NCBI GenBank assembly: GCA_946478235.1 | Contig: CAMLBF010000001.1 | Coordinates: 62,001-126,000, forward strand | Origin: an uncultured Bartonella sp. | Lineage (GTDB): Bacteria; Pseudomonadota; Alphaproteobacteria; Rhizobiales; Rhizobiaceae | Reading direction: 5' to 3' | DNA: 64,000 nt | Shown: positions 27,658 through 38,018 of the stretch, one piece after another | Layout: each line of letters starts with the position of its first letter | How positions within the stretch are numbered: the stretch's first letter is position 1 | Notes under the pieces: generated by a model | The model's database searches: none | What the model was told of the DNA's origin: nothing | The model's input: the letters and a program-made list of their open reading frames with translations, nothing else | Program-made: the position numbers and the translations under genes

Positions 27658-29868
27658 ATGAGCGGGAATAACGACATTTCAATAACGCCAGATATTATCG
27701 CCGCACATGGTTTAAAACCTGAAGAATATGACCGTATTCTTGAACTTGTAGGCCGTGAACCGACATTCACAGAGCTTGGCATTTTCTCTGCCATGTGGAA
27801 TGAGCATTGCTCATACAAATCCTCTAAAAAATGGTTGCGAACGCTGCCAACAGAAGGTGACTGTGTCATACAAGGCCCCGGTGAAAATGCTGGTGTTGTT
27901 GATATTGGTGATGGTGAATGTGTCGTTTTCAAAATGGAAAGTCACAACCACCCCTCCTATATTGAGCCATATCAAGGTGCAGCGACGGGTGTCGGCGGTA
28001 TTTTGCGCGATGTTTTCACAATGGGCGCGCGTCCTGTTGCAGCAATGAATGCTTTAAGATTTGGTGAACCTAACCACCCAAGAACCAAGCATCTGGTGGC
28101 TGGCGTTGTGTCAGGTGTTGGTGGCTATGGGAATGCATTTGGTGTGCCAACTGTTGGTGGTGAAGTCAATTTTGATAAATCTTACAACGGAAACATATTG
28201 GTAAATGCATTTGCCGCCGGAATTGCCAAAACAAATTCGCTATTTTATTCCAAGGCCGAAGGTGTTGGTTTGCCGGTTGTCTATCTCGGCGCAAAAACCG
28301 GCAGAGATGGCGTTGGTGGAGCAACAATGGCGTCTGCCGAGTTTGACGACACCATTGAGGAAAAGCGCCCTACCGTGCAGGTTGGTGATCCTTTTACAGA
28401 AAAATGTCTTCTCGAAGCGTGTTTAGAGCTGATGGCATCAGGTGCCGTTAATGCCATTCAGGATATGGGGGCAGCAGGTTTAACCTGTTCAGCTGTGGAA
28501 ATGGGGGCGAAGGGCAATCTTGGAATAGAACTTGATCTTGATCGCGTCCCAATCCGTGAAGAAAATATGTCCGCTTATGAAATGATGTTGTCTGAAAGTC
28601 AGGAACGGATGTTAATGATCCTGAAACCTGAATTAAAAGACACTGCCGAGGCGATATTCCATAAATGGGGATTGGATTTCGCAATCGTTGGAAAAACAAC
28701 GGATGATTTACGGTTTCGTGTCTATCAACATGGCGAAGAAGTTGCCAATTTACCAATAAAAGAGCTTGGAGATGAGGCGCCTGAATATGATCGCCCTTGG
28801 ATAGAACCCGTTAAAGCTGCCGCATTGTCAATAAATGATGTGAAACAGGTTGATGATTTGGGGCAAGCGCTTATCCAATTGGTCGGCTCCGCCGATCAAA
28901 GTTCGCGACGTTGGGTCTATGAGCAATATGACACATTAATTCAAGGAAATAGTCTTGTTTGCCCGGGGGGTGATGCTGGTGTTATCCGCGTTGACGGTCA
29001 TAAACAGAAAGCTTTGGCATTTTCGTCTGACGTGACACCACGTTATTGTAAGGCTGACCCGTTTGAAGGCGGCAAACAGGCTGTTGCTGAATGTTGGCGT
29101 AATATTACGGCCACAGGTGCTGTACCACTTGCTTGTAGCGATAACCTGAATTTCGGTAATCCTGAAAAACCTGAAATTATGGGTCAACTCGTTTTTGCCG
29201 TCAAAGGTATTGGTGAAGCTTGTAAGGCGCTTGATTTTCCAATCGTCTCCGGCAATGTTTCACTCTACAACGAAACCAATGGCGAAGGTATTCTTCCCAC
29301 ACCAACAATGGCAGGTGTGGGCCTGTTGAAAGACTGGAGCAAAATGGCAAGAATTGACGCCATGCAGTCTGGTGACACAATTATATTGGTTGGTGGTTGT
29401 GGTTCGCATTTAGGACAATCAATCTATTTACGTGATATTCTAAATAGAACTGATGGAGATGCACCGCACGTCGATCTTTCAACTGAAAAAAAGAACGGTG
29501 AATTTGTCCGTCATTTGATTGAAACGGGAGTGATCACAACTTGTCATGATCTTTCCGATGGTGGTTTGGCGCTTGCTTTAGCCGAAATGGTCATAAAATC
29601 GAAAAAGGGCATCAAGGCACAACTAACTGGCCAAACGCCTCCTCATGCTGAATTATTTGGAGAAGACCAGGCGCGTTATCTTATTGCTGTTAATGCGCAG
29701 AAACTGCCAAAAGTTATAGAAGCCGGCAAACAATCATCAATTGATTTGCAGATTGTTGGTAAGGTAGAAGGCGATTATTTGGAAGTGGAAAACCATTTCA
29801 AGTTGTCTGTTGACTCATTACATGATGCATATGAAAATTGGTTCCCAAATTTTATGGACAATAAATAA
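27658..29868 (+). CDS. purL: FGAM synthase large subunit PurL (small type)
   Basis: 736 aa, ATG after TTGGAGTAG. ATP-dependent FGAM synthase catalytic subunit, step 4 of purine synthesis. It is the Bacillus type that needs PurS and PurQ, both encoded just upstream. [63 protein letters not shown] and [14 protein letters not shown] are hallmarks of the two PurM-like repeats. Followed by bolA and grxD. Confidence 0.97.
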   Translation: MSGNNDISITPDIIAAHGLKPEEYDRILELVGREPTFTELGIFSAMWNEHCSYKSSKKWLRTLPTEGDCVIQGPGENAGVVDIGDGECVVFKMESHNHPSYIEPYQGAATGVGGILRDVFTMGARPVAAMNALRFGEPNHPRTKHLVAGVVSGVGGYGNAFGVPTVGGEVNFDKSYNGNILVNAFAAGIAKTNSLFYSKAEGVGLPVVYLGAKTGRDGVGGATMASAEFDDTIEEKRPTVQVGDPFTEKCLLEACLELMASGAVNAIQDMGAAGLTCSAVEMGAKGNLGIELDLDRVPIREENMSAYEMMLSESQERMLMILKPELKDTAEAIFHKWGLDFAIVGKTTDDLRFRVYQHGEEVANLPIKELGDEAPEYDRPWIEPVKAAALSINDVKQVDDLGQALIQLVGSADQSSRRWVYEQYDTLIQGNSLVCPGGDAGVIRVDGHKQKALAFSSDVTPRYCKADPFEGGKQAVAECWRNITATGAVPLACSDNLNFGNPEKPEIMGQLVFAVKGIGEACKALDFPIVSGNVSLYNETNGEGILPTPTMAGVGLLKDWSKMARIDAMQSGDTIILVGGCGSHLGQSIYLRDILNRTDGDAPHVDLSTEKKNGEFVRHLIETGVITTCHDLSDGGLALALAEMVIKSKKGIKAQLTGQTPPHAELFGEDQARYLIAVNAQKLPKVIEAGKQSSIDLQIVGKVEGDYLEVENHFKLSVDSLHDAYENWFPNFMDNK

Positions 29869-29932
29869 CTTAAATACAGTGCTATTGCTTTTTATAGGTA
29901 AGTGATGGCCACAAAAGACAGGAGACTACACG

Positions 29933-30166
29933 ATGGCAATGGACGCACATGCGATTGAAACGCTCATTCGCGAAGGTATTCCCGATGCCAAAGTGACAAT
30001 TCGCGATCTAGCTGGCGATGGGGAACATTACGCGGCAGAAGTTGTAGCAGAAAGTTTTCGCGGAAAAAATCGTGTGCAGCAACATCAAATGGTCTATCAA
30101 GCGTTAAAAGGAAATATGGGCGGTGTGTTACACGCACTCGCATTACAAACAAGCGTACCAGATTGA
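29933..30166 (+). CDS. BolA-family protein
   Basis: 77 aa. ATG after AGACAGGAGACTACACG. IETLIREGIPDAKVTIRDLAGDGEHYAAEVVAE shows the BolA fold with the usual GDG-x-HY loop and central His, and the C-terminal GVLHALALQTSVP. With the monothiol glutaredoxin encoded next, BolA proteins form a [2Fe-2S]-binding heterodimer used in iron sensing or Fe-S delivery. The purL-bolA-grxD order is common in alphaproteobacteria. Probably IbaG/BolA2-like in length. Confidence 0.93.
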   Translation: MAMDAHAIETLIREGIPDAKVTIRDLAGDGEHYAAEVVAESFRGKNRVQQHQMVYQALKGNMGGVLHALALQTSVPD

Positions 30167-30201
30167 TTCTTTGTTGTTTGTAGCGCTTGGTTTCATTCAA
30201 G

Positions 30202-30223
30202 TCTTCCTTTATATAAAGGAAGA
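30202..30223 (+). terminator. perfect palindrome between bolA and grxD
   Basis: TCTTCCTTT-ATAT-AAAGGAAGA, a nine-pair perfect stem in the 99-bp gap, followed by ACTTTTAG. It could be a weak terminator, an RNA-processing hairpin or an operator. The function is not decided by sequence. Confidence 0.4.
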
Positions 30224-30265
30224 ACTTTTAGTCAGCAGTAATGCTGTAATATGGAAGGATATAAG

Positions 30266-30598
30266 ATGACCGCTGCGCGCGATTTTATTGATAATGAAGT
30301 TAAGTCAAATGATGTTGTGCTCTTTATGAAAGGCACTCCGGGATTTCCGCAATGTGGATTTTCAGGCCAAGTCGTACAAATTTTGGACTATTTGGGTCTC
30401 GACTATAAAGGCGTCAATGTTTTAGCCTCTGATGAATTACGCCAAGCCATTAAAGACTATTCAAATTGGCCAACAATTCCGCAACTCTATGTAAAAGGGG
30501 AATTTATTGGAGGGTGTGATATTGTTAGAGAAATGTTCCAGAATGGCGAACTTCAATCCCTTCTTGAAGAGAACGGAATTGCAGTAAAAACTGCATAA
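30266..30598 (+). CDS. grxD: monothiol glutaredoxin, Grx4 type
   Basis: 110 aa from the ATG at 30266 with GGAAGGA upstream. The CGFS active site (QCGFSGQ) near residue 32, [10 protein letters not shown], the cis-Pro [11 protein letters not shown] and GGCDIV glutathione-binding segment define a class II monothiol glutaredoxin. It carries a glutathione-ligated [2Fe-2S] cluster and works with BolA. A strong terminator follows. Confidence 0.96.
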   Translation: MTAARDFIDNEVKSNDVVLFMKGTPGFPQCGFSGQVVQILDYLGLDYKGVNVLASDELRQAIKDYSNWPTIPQLYVKGEFIGGCDIVREMFQNGELQSLLEENGIAVKTA

Positions 30599-30631
30599 AG
30601 AAAAACTAATCCAGTATTAACTAGAATAACG

Positions 30632-30658
30632 GTGCCGATCGTCGTATCGGCACTTTTA
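30632..30658 (+). terminator. rho-independent terminator after grxD
   Basis: Stem GTGCCGAT/ATCGGCAC, loop CGTCGT, followed by TTTTATT. Closes the purL-bolA-grxD unit. Confidence 0.88.
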
Positions 30659-30671
30659 TTATGAGGATTTC

Positions 30672-31949
30672 ATGCCCCATACAAACGACGAGCTTTCTCA
30701 TATCGAGTCTGTAAAAAAACGCCTTGGCTACAAAGAGTTCATAACAATGATAGCCGCATTAATGGCAACAAACGCCATTGCTATTGATATTATGCTTCCG
30801 GCCATGAGCGATATGTCGCACAGTTTACAAATGACTGGCGCCAACGATCAGCACTATATCATTTTTTGTTATCTTGTCGGTTTTGGTGTTTCCCAATTAT
30901 TTTTTGGTCCAATCAGTGATCGTTTTGGACGTAGAAAACCGATTATCGCTGGTTTGATATTTTATATAATCACCTCTGCAGCATGTGCATTTTCAACAAG
31001 TTTTGCAGCCCTTCTGGTATTACGTTCGATTCAAGGCGTTGGAGCAGCCGCCACACGTGTTCTCACCGTATCGATCGTTCGTGATATTTATGGTGGACGT
31101 AAAATGGCTGAAGTCATGTCGATTGCCATGATGGTATTTATGGTTATTCCTGTTATCGCACCTGCAATTGGGCAAACCATAATGATATTTGGCCATTGGC
31201 AACTAATTTTCATTTTTATGAGTATTGCCGGCCTTATTATTGCAATTTGGGTTTATTTCAGACTTCCTGAAACATTGTATGAACAAAGACCCCTAACATT
31301 TTCTTCAGTGGGTACGGGGTTATGGATCGTTATCTCAAACCGTGTCGCCTTGTGCTACACATTGGCATTTTCACTTATTCTTAGTTGCCTGTTTTGCACG
31401 CTTAATACCGCGCAACAAATTTATGACGGAATTTACCATTTAGGTGTCTGGTTTCCTGCTGCATTTGCGCTGGTTGCTGCATTTCAAGCACTTTCCGCCT
31501 TTTTAAATTCGCTATTTGTTGGCCGGTTCGGTATGCGGACCATATCCCATAGCTTGCTACTGATATTCTGTGCCACGTCCTTCGTTTGGTTTGTTTGGTG
31601 TGCAATGGCGGGTGGTGCAGCCCCTTTCACCTTTTTCATGATTCTGTTTATCACACTGATGTTTTCTTTTGGCGGCTTGGGCGCAAATTTCAACGCTTTA
31701 GCAATGGAACCGCTTGGCAAAGTCGCAGGAACAGCATCATCTGTATTCGGTTTCTTACAAACAACAATCAGCGCTGGCATAGGTATTATGATTGCACAAC
31801 AATATAATGGGCACACAACACTCATTGCAGGCGGATATTTCTTCCTCAGTATTGGTGCAATTATCTTTGTTCTTATCGCAGAAAAAGGTCGTTTATTTAC
31901 CGATGTAAAGCAGTCAAACTTTAATACTGTGATACCCAATAACAAATAA
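30672..31949 (+). CDS. Bcr/CflA-family MFS drug transporter
   Basis: 425 aa, ATG after ATGAGGATTTC. Twelve hydrophobic helices in two halves with a central cytoplasmic loop after the sixth (LPETLYEQRPL). Motif A FGPISDRFGRRKP between TM2 and TM3, motif IQGVGAAATRVLTVSIVRDIYGG in TM4-5 and PAIGQTIM are those of the Bcr/CflA H+-antiporter branch. Family members export chloramphenicol, bicyclomycin or other compounds. The actual substrate is unknown. Starts 13 bp after the grxD terminator. Confidence 0.92.
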   Translation: MPHTNDELSHIESVKKRLGYKEFITMIAALMATNAIAIDIMLPAMSDMSHSLQMTGANDQHYIIFCYLVGFGVSQLFFGPISDRFGRRKPIIAGLIFYIITSAACAFSTSFAALLVLRSIQGVGAAATRVLTVSIVRDIYGGRKMAEVMSIAMMVFMVIPVIAPAIGQTIMIFGHWQLIFIFMSIAGLIIAIWVYFRLPETLYEQRPLTFSSVGTGLWIVISNRVALCYTLAFSLILSCLFCTLNTAQQIYDGIYHLGVWFPAAFALVAAFQALSAFLNSLFVGRFGMRTISHSLLLIFCATSFVWFVWCAMAGGAAPFTFFMILFITLMFSFGGLGANFNALAMEPLGKVAGTASSVFGFLQTTISAGIGIMIAQQYNGHTTLIAGGYFFLSIGAIIFVLIAEKGRLFTDVKQSNFNTVIPNNK

Positions 31950-31982
31950 GGTAATCAACGCCATGAAATCAAACTAGTTTGT

Positions 31983-32013
31983 ACGCGCTTAAAACTTGCA
32001 TCTTAAAGCGCGT
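31983..32013. terminator. possible convergent terminator hairpin
   Basis: Eight-pair stem ACGCGCTT/AAGCGCGT across a 15-nt loop, between the convergent transporter and ttcA genes and covering the ttcA stop. The loop is long and flanking T-tracts are weak. Confidence 0.35.
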
Positions 32014-32836
32014 TAAAATCAAACAGTTTGCTATCCAATAAATGACTAGGGCGCACATTCGTTAGCGCCCTTATCATTGTATCTTTTCGTCCCGGCATTC
32101 TTGTTTCTATGTCGCTCAACATTGCCTTCATAGCATTACGTTGCAAACCATCTTGGCTTCCACATAAATTGCAGGGAATAATTGGAAAACGCATATTTTC
32201 AGCAAATTTGGCAAGATCTTCTTCCGCTGCGTAAATAAGCGGACGTAACACCATAAGATCACCTTCGTCATTTTTCAATTTTCCGGGCATACCAGCAAGG
32301 CGCCCACCATGAAACAAGTTCATAAAAAATGTTTCCAATACATCATCTCGATGATGACCTAAAACAAGAGCAGAGCACCCCTCTTCGCGCGCAATACGAT
32401 AAAGATTGCCACGACGTAATCTGGAACATAAAGAACAATATGTCTGATTATTATCCAATTTATCCGTGACGATTGAATAGGTATCCTGATATTCAATACG
32501 AAAAGGTATGTCGTAGCTATTAAGAAAATCAGGTAATATATTTTTGGGAAATCCAGGTTGTCCTTGATCTAAATTACAAGCCAACAAGTCTACCGGCAAA
32601 AGGCCACGCCACTTCAGGTCTAATAACAAAGCTAACAAGCCATAAGAATCTTTTCCGCCAGAAAGCGCGACAAGCCATTTTTCATTTGGCTTTACCATAG
32701 AAAAATCATCAATTGCTTGACGCATATGGCGTAACAGTCGTTTTCTTAATTTATTAAATTCAACTGTTTTGGGAGCATTGAGAAACATTGGATGGCAGCC
32801 ATCGGCGGCGTTGTCACTATCGTTGATCTCATCCAT
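32003..32836 (-). CDS. ttcA: tRNA 2-thiocytidine synthetase TtcA
   Basis: 277 aa from the ATG at 32836 with GAGGG upstream; a TTG at 32860 is also in frame. Adds sulfur to C32 of some tRNAs, using a [4Fe-4S] cluster. The PP-loop [29 protein letters not shown] with the CxxC pair, [19 protein letters not shown] and the third Cys in IPCNLCGSQ are present. Downstream of rpsD on the minus strand but separated by a terminator. Confidence 0.95.
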   Translation of the reverse strand: MDEINDSDNAADGCHPMFLNAPKTVEFNKLRKRLLRHMRQAIDDFSMVKPNEKWLVALSGGKDSYGLLALLLDLKWRGLLPVDLLACNLDQGQPGFPKNILPDFLNSYDIPFRIEYQDTYSIVTDKLDNNQTYCSLCSRLRRGNLYRIAREEGCSALVLGHHRDDVLETFFMNLFHGGRLAGMPGKLKNDEGDLMVLRPLIYAAEEDLAKFAENMRFPIIPCNLCGSQDGLQRNAMKAMLSDIETRMPGRKDTMIRALTNVRPSHLLDSKLFDFNAL

Positions 32837-32880
32837 CTTACAGCCCTCGTTAAAGATCAAATTACAGCCCTAAACGAAAA

Positions 32881-32902
32881 CAGGGAGCCAAAAGGCTCCC
32901 TG
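32881..32902 (-). terminator. rho-independent terminator after rpsD
   Basis: Nine-pair stem CAGGGAGCC/GGCTCCCTG with loop AAAA; on the minus strand it is followed by TTTTCG. Lies 25 bp downstream of the rpsD stop. Confidence 0.88.
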
Positions 32903-32927
32903 TCCAAAATTTGAATAAAATACACGA

Positions 32928-33545
32928 TTAACGTGAATAAAATTCGACAACCAGATTTGGTTCCATTTGCACAGCATAAGGAACATCTGAGAATGCAGGG
33001 ATACGTGTGTAAGTTGCCTTCATCTTGTTATGATCAACATCGATGTAGTCAGGTACATCACGCTCTGCCAATTGGGTAGCTTCAAGAACCATTGTCAATT
33101 GCTTTGACTTTTCACGTACTTCAATCACATCACCTGGTTTGCAGCGATATGATTGGATATTTGTACGACGTCCGTTAACATTGACGTGGCCATGGTTGAT
33201 AAACTGACGAGCAGCAAAAACCGTTGGCACGAATTTTGAACGATAAACAATCGCATCAAGACGTGATTCCAACAAGCCGATCAGGTTTTCGCCTGTATCA
33301 CCACGGCGGCGAGCTGCTTCTTCATAAATTTTATGGAATTGCTTTTCAGAAATATCGCCATAAAAGCCTTTCAACTTCTGTTTAGCACGCAACTGTGTAC
33401 CAAAGTCAGAAAGTTTGCCTTTACGACGCTGTCCGTGTTGACCCGGGCCATATTCACGGCGATTGACTGGAGATTTTGGACGACCCCAGATGTTTTCACC
33501 CATACGGCGGTCAATTTTATATTTCGTACTTTCGCGCTTGCTCAT
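32928..33545 (-). CDS. rpsD: 30S ribosomal protein S4
   Basis: 205 aa, ATG with AAGGAAATGCG upstream. Primary 16S rRNA-binding protein and 30S assembly initiator. [59 protein letters not shown] and the S4 domain [21 protein letters not shown] are clear. In many alphaproteobacteria rpsD is separate from the alpha operon, as here. Confidence 0.98.
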   Translation of the reverse strand: MSKRESTKYKIDRRMGENIWGRPKSPVNRREYGPGQHGQRRKGKLSDFGTQLRAKQKLKGFYGDISEKQFHKIYEEAARRRGDTGENLIGLLESRLDAIVYRSKFVPTVFAARQFINHGHVNVNGRRTNIQSYRCKPGDVIEVREKSKQLTMVLEATQLAERDVPDYIDVDHNKMKATYTRIPAFSDVPYAVQMEPNLVVEFYSR

Positions 33546-33742
33546 CGCATTTCCTTTTCAATTAAAACGAAATTTCCAAAATGGAAATTTCTGGGAAACG
33601 CGCCCTCCTCTGCCCTCATATTCAGGGACTGACAGAATAACTCGCGCACGCATTGCGCAGATATTCACGGGACACGTTGGTTTGTCTGCATCTCGAAAAC
33701 GAGTAACAGTCGGTAGGCTTTTAATTATGTTGCAATTAGAAG

Positions 33743-34543
33743 TCAAGCAACCCAGTCACATTTAAGGCCAAAACCATGCAGTAATCTGCGTGTTGCGTAA
33801 TCAATACGACAAGATGTGAAATGCGCTACATCGAGCTGTTGATCCAATTGATGAACCTCATCAGCATCAGGCAATAGTGACAAGGCGCGTTTTGCAATTG
33901 CTTCAGCGGGATCAATCCAATCCACTGGCCAAGGCGCACATTTGCGAAACAAATTTACAAGAAAAGGATAATGCGTACACGCAAGCACAACAATATCAGT
34001 TCTTTTTCCGTCACGCTCGATAAAGCACGGCGCAATTTCCTCTTTCACACGCTCAAGATCAACAGGGTTACGTCGTAAATAATCCTCGGCAAATGCTGCA
34101 AGTTTTGCGCTCCCCACCAACTCCACATGACATTTACTAGCAAATGAATTGATGAGTTCACGTGTATATGCGCGCTTTACTGTTCCAGGTGTCGCGAGCA
34201 CCGATATTAAACCCGAACGCGTTTGTTCGGCCGCGGGTTTAATCGCTGGCACTGTACCAACAAACGATATTGATGAAAATACACGGCGCAAATCATCCAG
34301 AACCAAGGTAGACGCGGTGTTACACGCAACAATACACAATGCAGGATCATATTGATTCAGATAGTCATCAAAAAGTTCTATAATGTGTTTTTTTAAGTCT
34401 CGTTCTTCCCACGCACCATAGGGAAAAGCCGCATCATCGGCGAGATAAATGAAATGACGATCAGGAATAAAAATGCGTGCTTCGCGCATTACCGTCAAAC
34501 CACCAATACCGCTATCAAAGAACAATATGGGACGTTCACTCAT
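33743..34543 (-). CDS. murI: glutamate racemase
   Basis: About 266 aa from the ATG at 34543; in-frame starts at 34549 and 34555 exist and the choice is not decided. Makes D-glutamate for peptidoglycan. [22 protein letters not shown], the first catalytic Cys in VACNTAS and the second in [10 protein letters not shown] are present. Its start overlaps the end of trmJ by 8 bp, suggesting translational coupling. Confidence 0.95.
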   Translation of the reverse strand: MSERPILFFDSGIGGLTVMREARIFIPDRHFIYLADDAAFPYGAWEERDLKKHIIELFDDYLNQYDPALCIVACNTASTLVLDDLRRVFSSISFVGTVPAIKPAAEQTRSGLISVLATPGTVKRAYTRELINSFASKCHVELVGSAKLAAFAEDYLRRNPVDLERVKEEIAPCFIERDGKRTDIVVLACTHYPFLVNLFRKCAPWPVDWIDPAEAIAKRALSLLPDADEVHQLDQQLDVAHFTSCRIDYATRRLLHGFGLKCDWVA

Positions 34544-35366
34544 TTTCATTATCACTATCTTTTATTCTTTTTCGTGTATCTGGTGCGCCTGCTCCGCGCG
34601 GTAGTTTTGGCGAAAAATGATCGAGCGATGAAACGACTCCCCGCAATAACCGTATTTCGGGTTCGCTAAATGCTGCCCGCGTCAGTACCGAGCGTAGATT
34701 TTCAGCCATTATCGATTTCCGTTCCTTCGGTCGGAAATATCCGCGTACGTCCAACGCCTCTTCCAATTGTTTAAACAAACCGTGTAACGATGCTTTATCT
34801 GCAGGCTCTGCAGGTTCATTTCTAAATGCGGTGTCGGTTTCTTGAGCTAGACCCGATTTCATCCACTCGTAAGACATCAATAAAACAGCTTGGGCAATGT
34901 TGAGCGATGAAAATGCCGGATTGACGGGAAAGGTCACGATTTCATCAGCAAGACTGATCTCGTCATTATTTAACCCCCATCGTTCACGGCCAAACAAGAT
35001 AGCTGTCTTTAATCCAGAATCATCCTTTTTTCTTAAAATTCCAGCTGCTTCCACTGCACTTCTTACTGGCTTAAAACCATCTCGCTCACGCGCCGTTGTA
35101 GCAAAAACATAATTCATATCTGCAATAGCGTCGCGCAAAGTATCGTACACTTTGGTAGCGTTAATGATATGATCTGCCTTGCTTGCAGTTGCTATTGCTT
35201 TTTCACTGGGAAACTCTTCCCGTGGGTTCACAAGCCTTAACTCTGAAAGACCAAAATTGGCCATGGCCCGTGCTACCATACCAATATTTTCCGGCAACTG
35301 AGGTTCAACCAAAACAATAACCGGCCCGCCAGTCAAATTTTCACGTTTTCTATCAGTTCCAGCCAT
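34536..35366 (-). CDS. trmJ: tRNA (cytidine/uridine-2'-O-)-methyltransferase TrmJ-like
   Basis: 276 aa SPOUT methyltransferase. [24 protein letters not shown] is the N-terminal motif, followed by [40 protein letters not shown] and the knot motif [21 protein letters not shown]. The C-terminal extension of about 80 residues is like that of TrmJ, which methylates the ribose of position 32. Same target position as TtcA nearby. Overlaps murI. Confidence 0.92.
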   Translation of the reverse strand: MAGTDRKRENLTGGPVIVLVEPQLPENIGMVARAMANFGLSELRLVNPREEFPSEKAIATASKADHIINATKVYDTLRDAIADMNYVFATTARERDGFKPVRSAVEAAGILRKKDDSGLKTAILFGRERWGLNNDEISLADEIVTFPVNPAFSSLNIAQAVLLMSYEWMKSGLAQETDTAFRNEPAEPADKASLHGLFKQLEEALDVRGYFRPKERKSIMAENLRSVLTRAAFSEPEIRLLRGVVSSLDHFSPKLPRGAGAPDTRKRIKDSDNENE

Positions 35367-35531
35367 ACCATTTACTCATTTCATTTCACGCATTCCAATA
35401 TTGGCAAATTTTAGCGCCCCCGAATTAACCTTACTTAAAAAGAACGAGAATTTGCCTTGTTGATGCCTAAATCCAGTCATCTTTGAGATCAATAAGAAAA
35501 TCAACCAATTCGTCGAATAAGGGGATCAATC

Positions 35532-35642
35532 ATGAACATTCAGACAAAAACGACCATAACACTTATGGCTGTCGCAATTGTTACCACTGCTATGATATTA
35601 TGCGCAAATATGACAATTGGTGATCTTATCGCTGCACTCTGA
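35532..35642 (+). CDS. putative 36-aa single-span membrane peptide
   Basis: ATG at 35532 preceded by AAGGGGATCAATC, a good ribosome site 6-7 nt upstream, and a TGA at 35640-35642. The reading is MNIQTKTTITLMAVAIVTTA then MILCANMTIGDLIAAL. One hydrophobic helix spans about residues 9-27. It lies in an otherwise empty 690-bp gap. No family is recognised. The ribosome site and membrane-helix composition argue for a real small protein, but conservation is untested. Confidence 0.5.
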   Translation: MNIQTKTTITLMAVAIVTTAMILCANMTIGDLIAAL

Positions 35643-36054
35643 TGATCATTAACATATTTGGCGCTATTACCAAATAATGCATGTCTTTAATTTTACATGT
35701 CACAAAGGTTTAGAGAAACTGAATATTTTCAAGTTTCCATTGATAATATTCGGCAACATCTTAGGCTAATATATTGGTCACTACCAAATTCATGATGCTA
35801 TAAATAAAGTTTGTTCTTTATGAAAAGTTGCTCATTCATTCTTGAACAAAATGATCACGTAAAAGTGCTATTTTAAAAACACCATATCGCTGCATGCTCA
35901 ATTACTATTATTGTTAAGATAATAAACCGTTATAAATAGCAGACACTTGATTTACGCTTAAATGCAGACAATAAAGTAGAAGATACCAATTTCGGTATTA
36001 CAATAGCTGAAACGATATTCGGCATTCGCTAAAAGACAGAGAATAGTTAGACAG
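35643..36054. other. AT-rich intergenic region upstream of map
   Basis: About 410 bp with no open frame of note and no obvious hairpin or repeat. It must hold the promoter of map, but no confident -35/-10 pair was picked. Confidence 0.5.
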
Positions 36055-36885
36055 ATGGTTAGTTACGTCAATTATAAAAATGCACCCATAAAATACACCG
36101 GTCAAATCCGTATTTTCGACGAAGAAGCATTTGCCGGCATGCGGGAAATTGGTAAACTTGCCGCTGAGTGTCTGGATGCTTTGGTTGATATTATCAAACC
36201 GGGCGTTACCACGCAGGAAATTGATGACTTTGTTTTTGCGTTTGGTGCAGATCGTGGTGCTCTTCCGGCTGATCTTAACTATCGCGGTTATACAAATTCT
36301 TGCTGCACATCAATCAACCATGTTGTGTGCCACGGTATCCCTGATAACAAGCCTCTTCATACTGGTGACATTGTCAATGTTGATGTGACATTTATACTGA
36401 ACGGTTGGCATGGTGATAGCAGTCGTATGTACCCTGTTGGGCCTATCAAACGCGCGTCAGAACGATTGCTCGAAGTAACGCATGAATGCCTCATGCGTGC
36501 TATTGCTGCCGTTAAACCCGGTGCCACAATGGGCGATATCGGTGCGGTTATTCAACGTTATGCCGAATCAGAACGTTGCTCGGTTGTACGTGATTTTTGT
36601 GGCCATGGTTTAGGACAACTTTTCCATGACGCGCCTAATGTACTTCATTATGGTAATCCGGGTGAAGGTCCGGAATTGCGTGAAGGAATGATTTTCACTA
36701 TCGAACCAATGATTAATTTAGGAAAGCCTGGTGTAAAAATCTTGAGTGATGGTTGGACTGCCGTAACCCGTGATAGATCATTATCAGCACAATATGAGCA
36801 TTCGTTAGGTGTTACTAAGGATGGATGTGAAGTCTTCACACTTTCACAAAATAATACCTTTTATGTGCCTACAATAGGTTCCTGA
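36055..36885 (+). CDS. map: methionine aminopeptidase type I
   Basis: 276 aa. Removes N-terminal Met from new proteins. Metal ligands are in [16 protein letters not shown] (first Asp in DVT, second Asp in GDSS), [18 protein letters not shown] (His), IFTIEPM (Glu) and the last Glu in [10 protein letters not shown]. The substrate His is in HVVCHGIPD. No strong ribosome site. Followed 16 bp on by radC, an order known in Bartonella/Brucella-type genomes. Confidence 0.96.
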   Translation: MVSYVNYKNAPIKYTGQIRIFDEEAFAGMREIGKLAAECLDALVDIIKPGVTTQEIDDFVFAFGADRGALPADLNYRGYTNSCCTSINHVVCHGIPDNKPLHTGDIVNVDVTFILNGWHGDSSRMYPVGPIKRASERLLEVTHECLMRAIAAVKPGATMGDIGAVIQRYAESERCSVVRDFCGHGLGQLFHDAPNVLHYGNPGEGPELREGMIFTIEPMINLGKPGVKILSDGWTAVTRDRSLSAQYEHSLGVTKDGCEVFTLSQNNTFYVPTIGS

Positions 36886-36901
36886 AAGCGAACAACATAT
36901 T

Positions 36902-37681
36902 ATGGCTAAAGATGATAGCGATAAAAATGCTTTCGCCGAAAGAGCGTTGTTTGCATTAACAACAAACCAAGCCAAGCCTAATAAGACTGTGGAATCCAAG
37001 CAACTTGTCGCCTCACAACATAAAGGCCATCGTGAGCGATTGAGGCAACGGTATTTTCAAACCAATGGTGTCGGTTTTGCAGATTATGAATTTCTTGAAT
37101 TGTTATTGTTTCGCTCAATCCCACGTGCAGACACCAAACAGTTAGCAAAATCATTATTAAACCGGTTTGGTAGTCTTGCTGATGTTTTGGGTGCAGATAT
37201 CAATTTACTACAAGAAGTTCCAGGCTGCGGTCCTGCTGTTGCGCATGATTTAAAAATCATCGCAGGCGTTAGTGAACGTGTAAATAGATCCGAATTGCGT
37301 AAACGCGATATCTTCTCTTCTTGGGATAAAGTGCTGGCTTATTGCCGTGCAGCTATGGCGCACGAAACACGTGAGCAATTTCGTATTTTATTTCTCGATA
37401 AGAAAAATGGTCTTATAGCTGACGAAATTCAGCAAATTGGTACAGTTGACCACACACCTGTCTATCCGAGGGAAGTGGTAAGGCGTGCACTGCAACTTTC
37501 CGCATCAGCACTCATTCTGGTTCACAATCATCCGTCAGGTGACCCAACACCTTCGAGAGAAGACATCTCAATGACGCATATGCTTAAAGATGTTGCAAAT
37601 GCTCTTGGTATAGCCATTCACGATCATATCATTATCGCACGTAATGGCTATACGAGCTTTAGAGCAAAAAAGCTGATTTAA
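36902..37681 (+). CDS. radC: RadC-family JAB/MPN domain protein
   Basis: 259 aa. The N-terminal HhH part ([29 protein letters not shown] and [16 protein letters not shown]) is followed by the MPN+ metalloprotease-like motif [17 protein letters not shown], with the JAMM His-x-His-x10-Asp. The original link to DNA repair was withdrawn for E. coli and the true role is unclear. Same strand as map. Confidence 0.93.
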   Translation: MAKDDSDKNAFAERALFALTTNQAKPNKTVESKQLVASQHKGHRERLRQRYFQTNGVGFADYEFLELLLFRSIPRADTKQLAKSLLNRFGSLADVLGADINLLQEVPGCGPAVAHDLKIIAGVSERVNRSELRKRDIFSSWDKVLAYCRAAMAHETREQFRILFLDKKNGLIADEIQQIGTVDHTPVYPREVVRRALQLSASALILVHNHPSGDPTPSREDISMTHMLKDVANALGIAIHDHIIIARNGYTSFRAKKLI

Positions 37682-37720
37682 AATCGATATATGATGTTAC
37701 CGAATTAAACAGTATTTAGA

Positions 37721-37930
37721 TTAGTCTAAATCAATATCGAGAATTGCCATCGAGAAGTTATAAGACAATTCGCCTTCATCTTCATCGCGATAAATGACAC
37801 CAAGGAACTCATCTCCTAGATAAACCTCGCATGAGTCATCTTTACGTGGGCGAGGCTTGACTTGTAACGCCTGATTCTGAAATGTGCGCTTAAAATAGCC
37901 ATCTAGTTTTTTGATTTCATCGGGCTTCAC
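37721..37930 (-). CDS. DUF3126 family protein
   Basis: 69 aa with a GTG start (TTAGGAGATCGCT upstream). MKPDEIKKLDGYFKRTFQN, LQVKPRPRKDDSCEVYLGDEFLGVIYRDEDEGELSYNF (in parts) match the small alphaproteobacterial DUF3126 family, often found beside cysE as here. Acidic C-terminus, no membrane segment, function unknown. Confidence 0.88.
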   Translation of the reverse strand: MKPDEIKKLDGYFKRTFQNQALQVKPRPRKDDSCEVYLGDEFLGVIYRDEDEGELSYNFSMAILDIDLD

Positions 37931-38018
37931 AGCGATCTCCTAATAACTATCATTGTCTTTCGTGTTAGGGCAAATAAGACAAGCTGCACTGTCTGTAAAG
38001 GATAATCAGCTTTTTATT

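Noticed and set aside
33720-33748. Possible rpsD promoter with TTGACT
   Set aside because: No convincing -10 element at proper spacing, so not listed as a feature.
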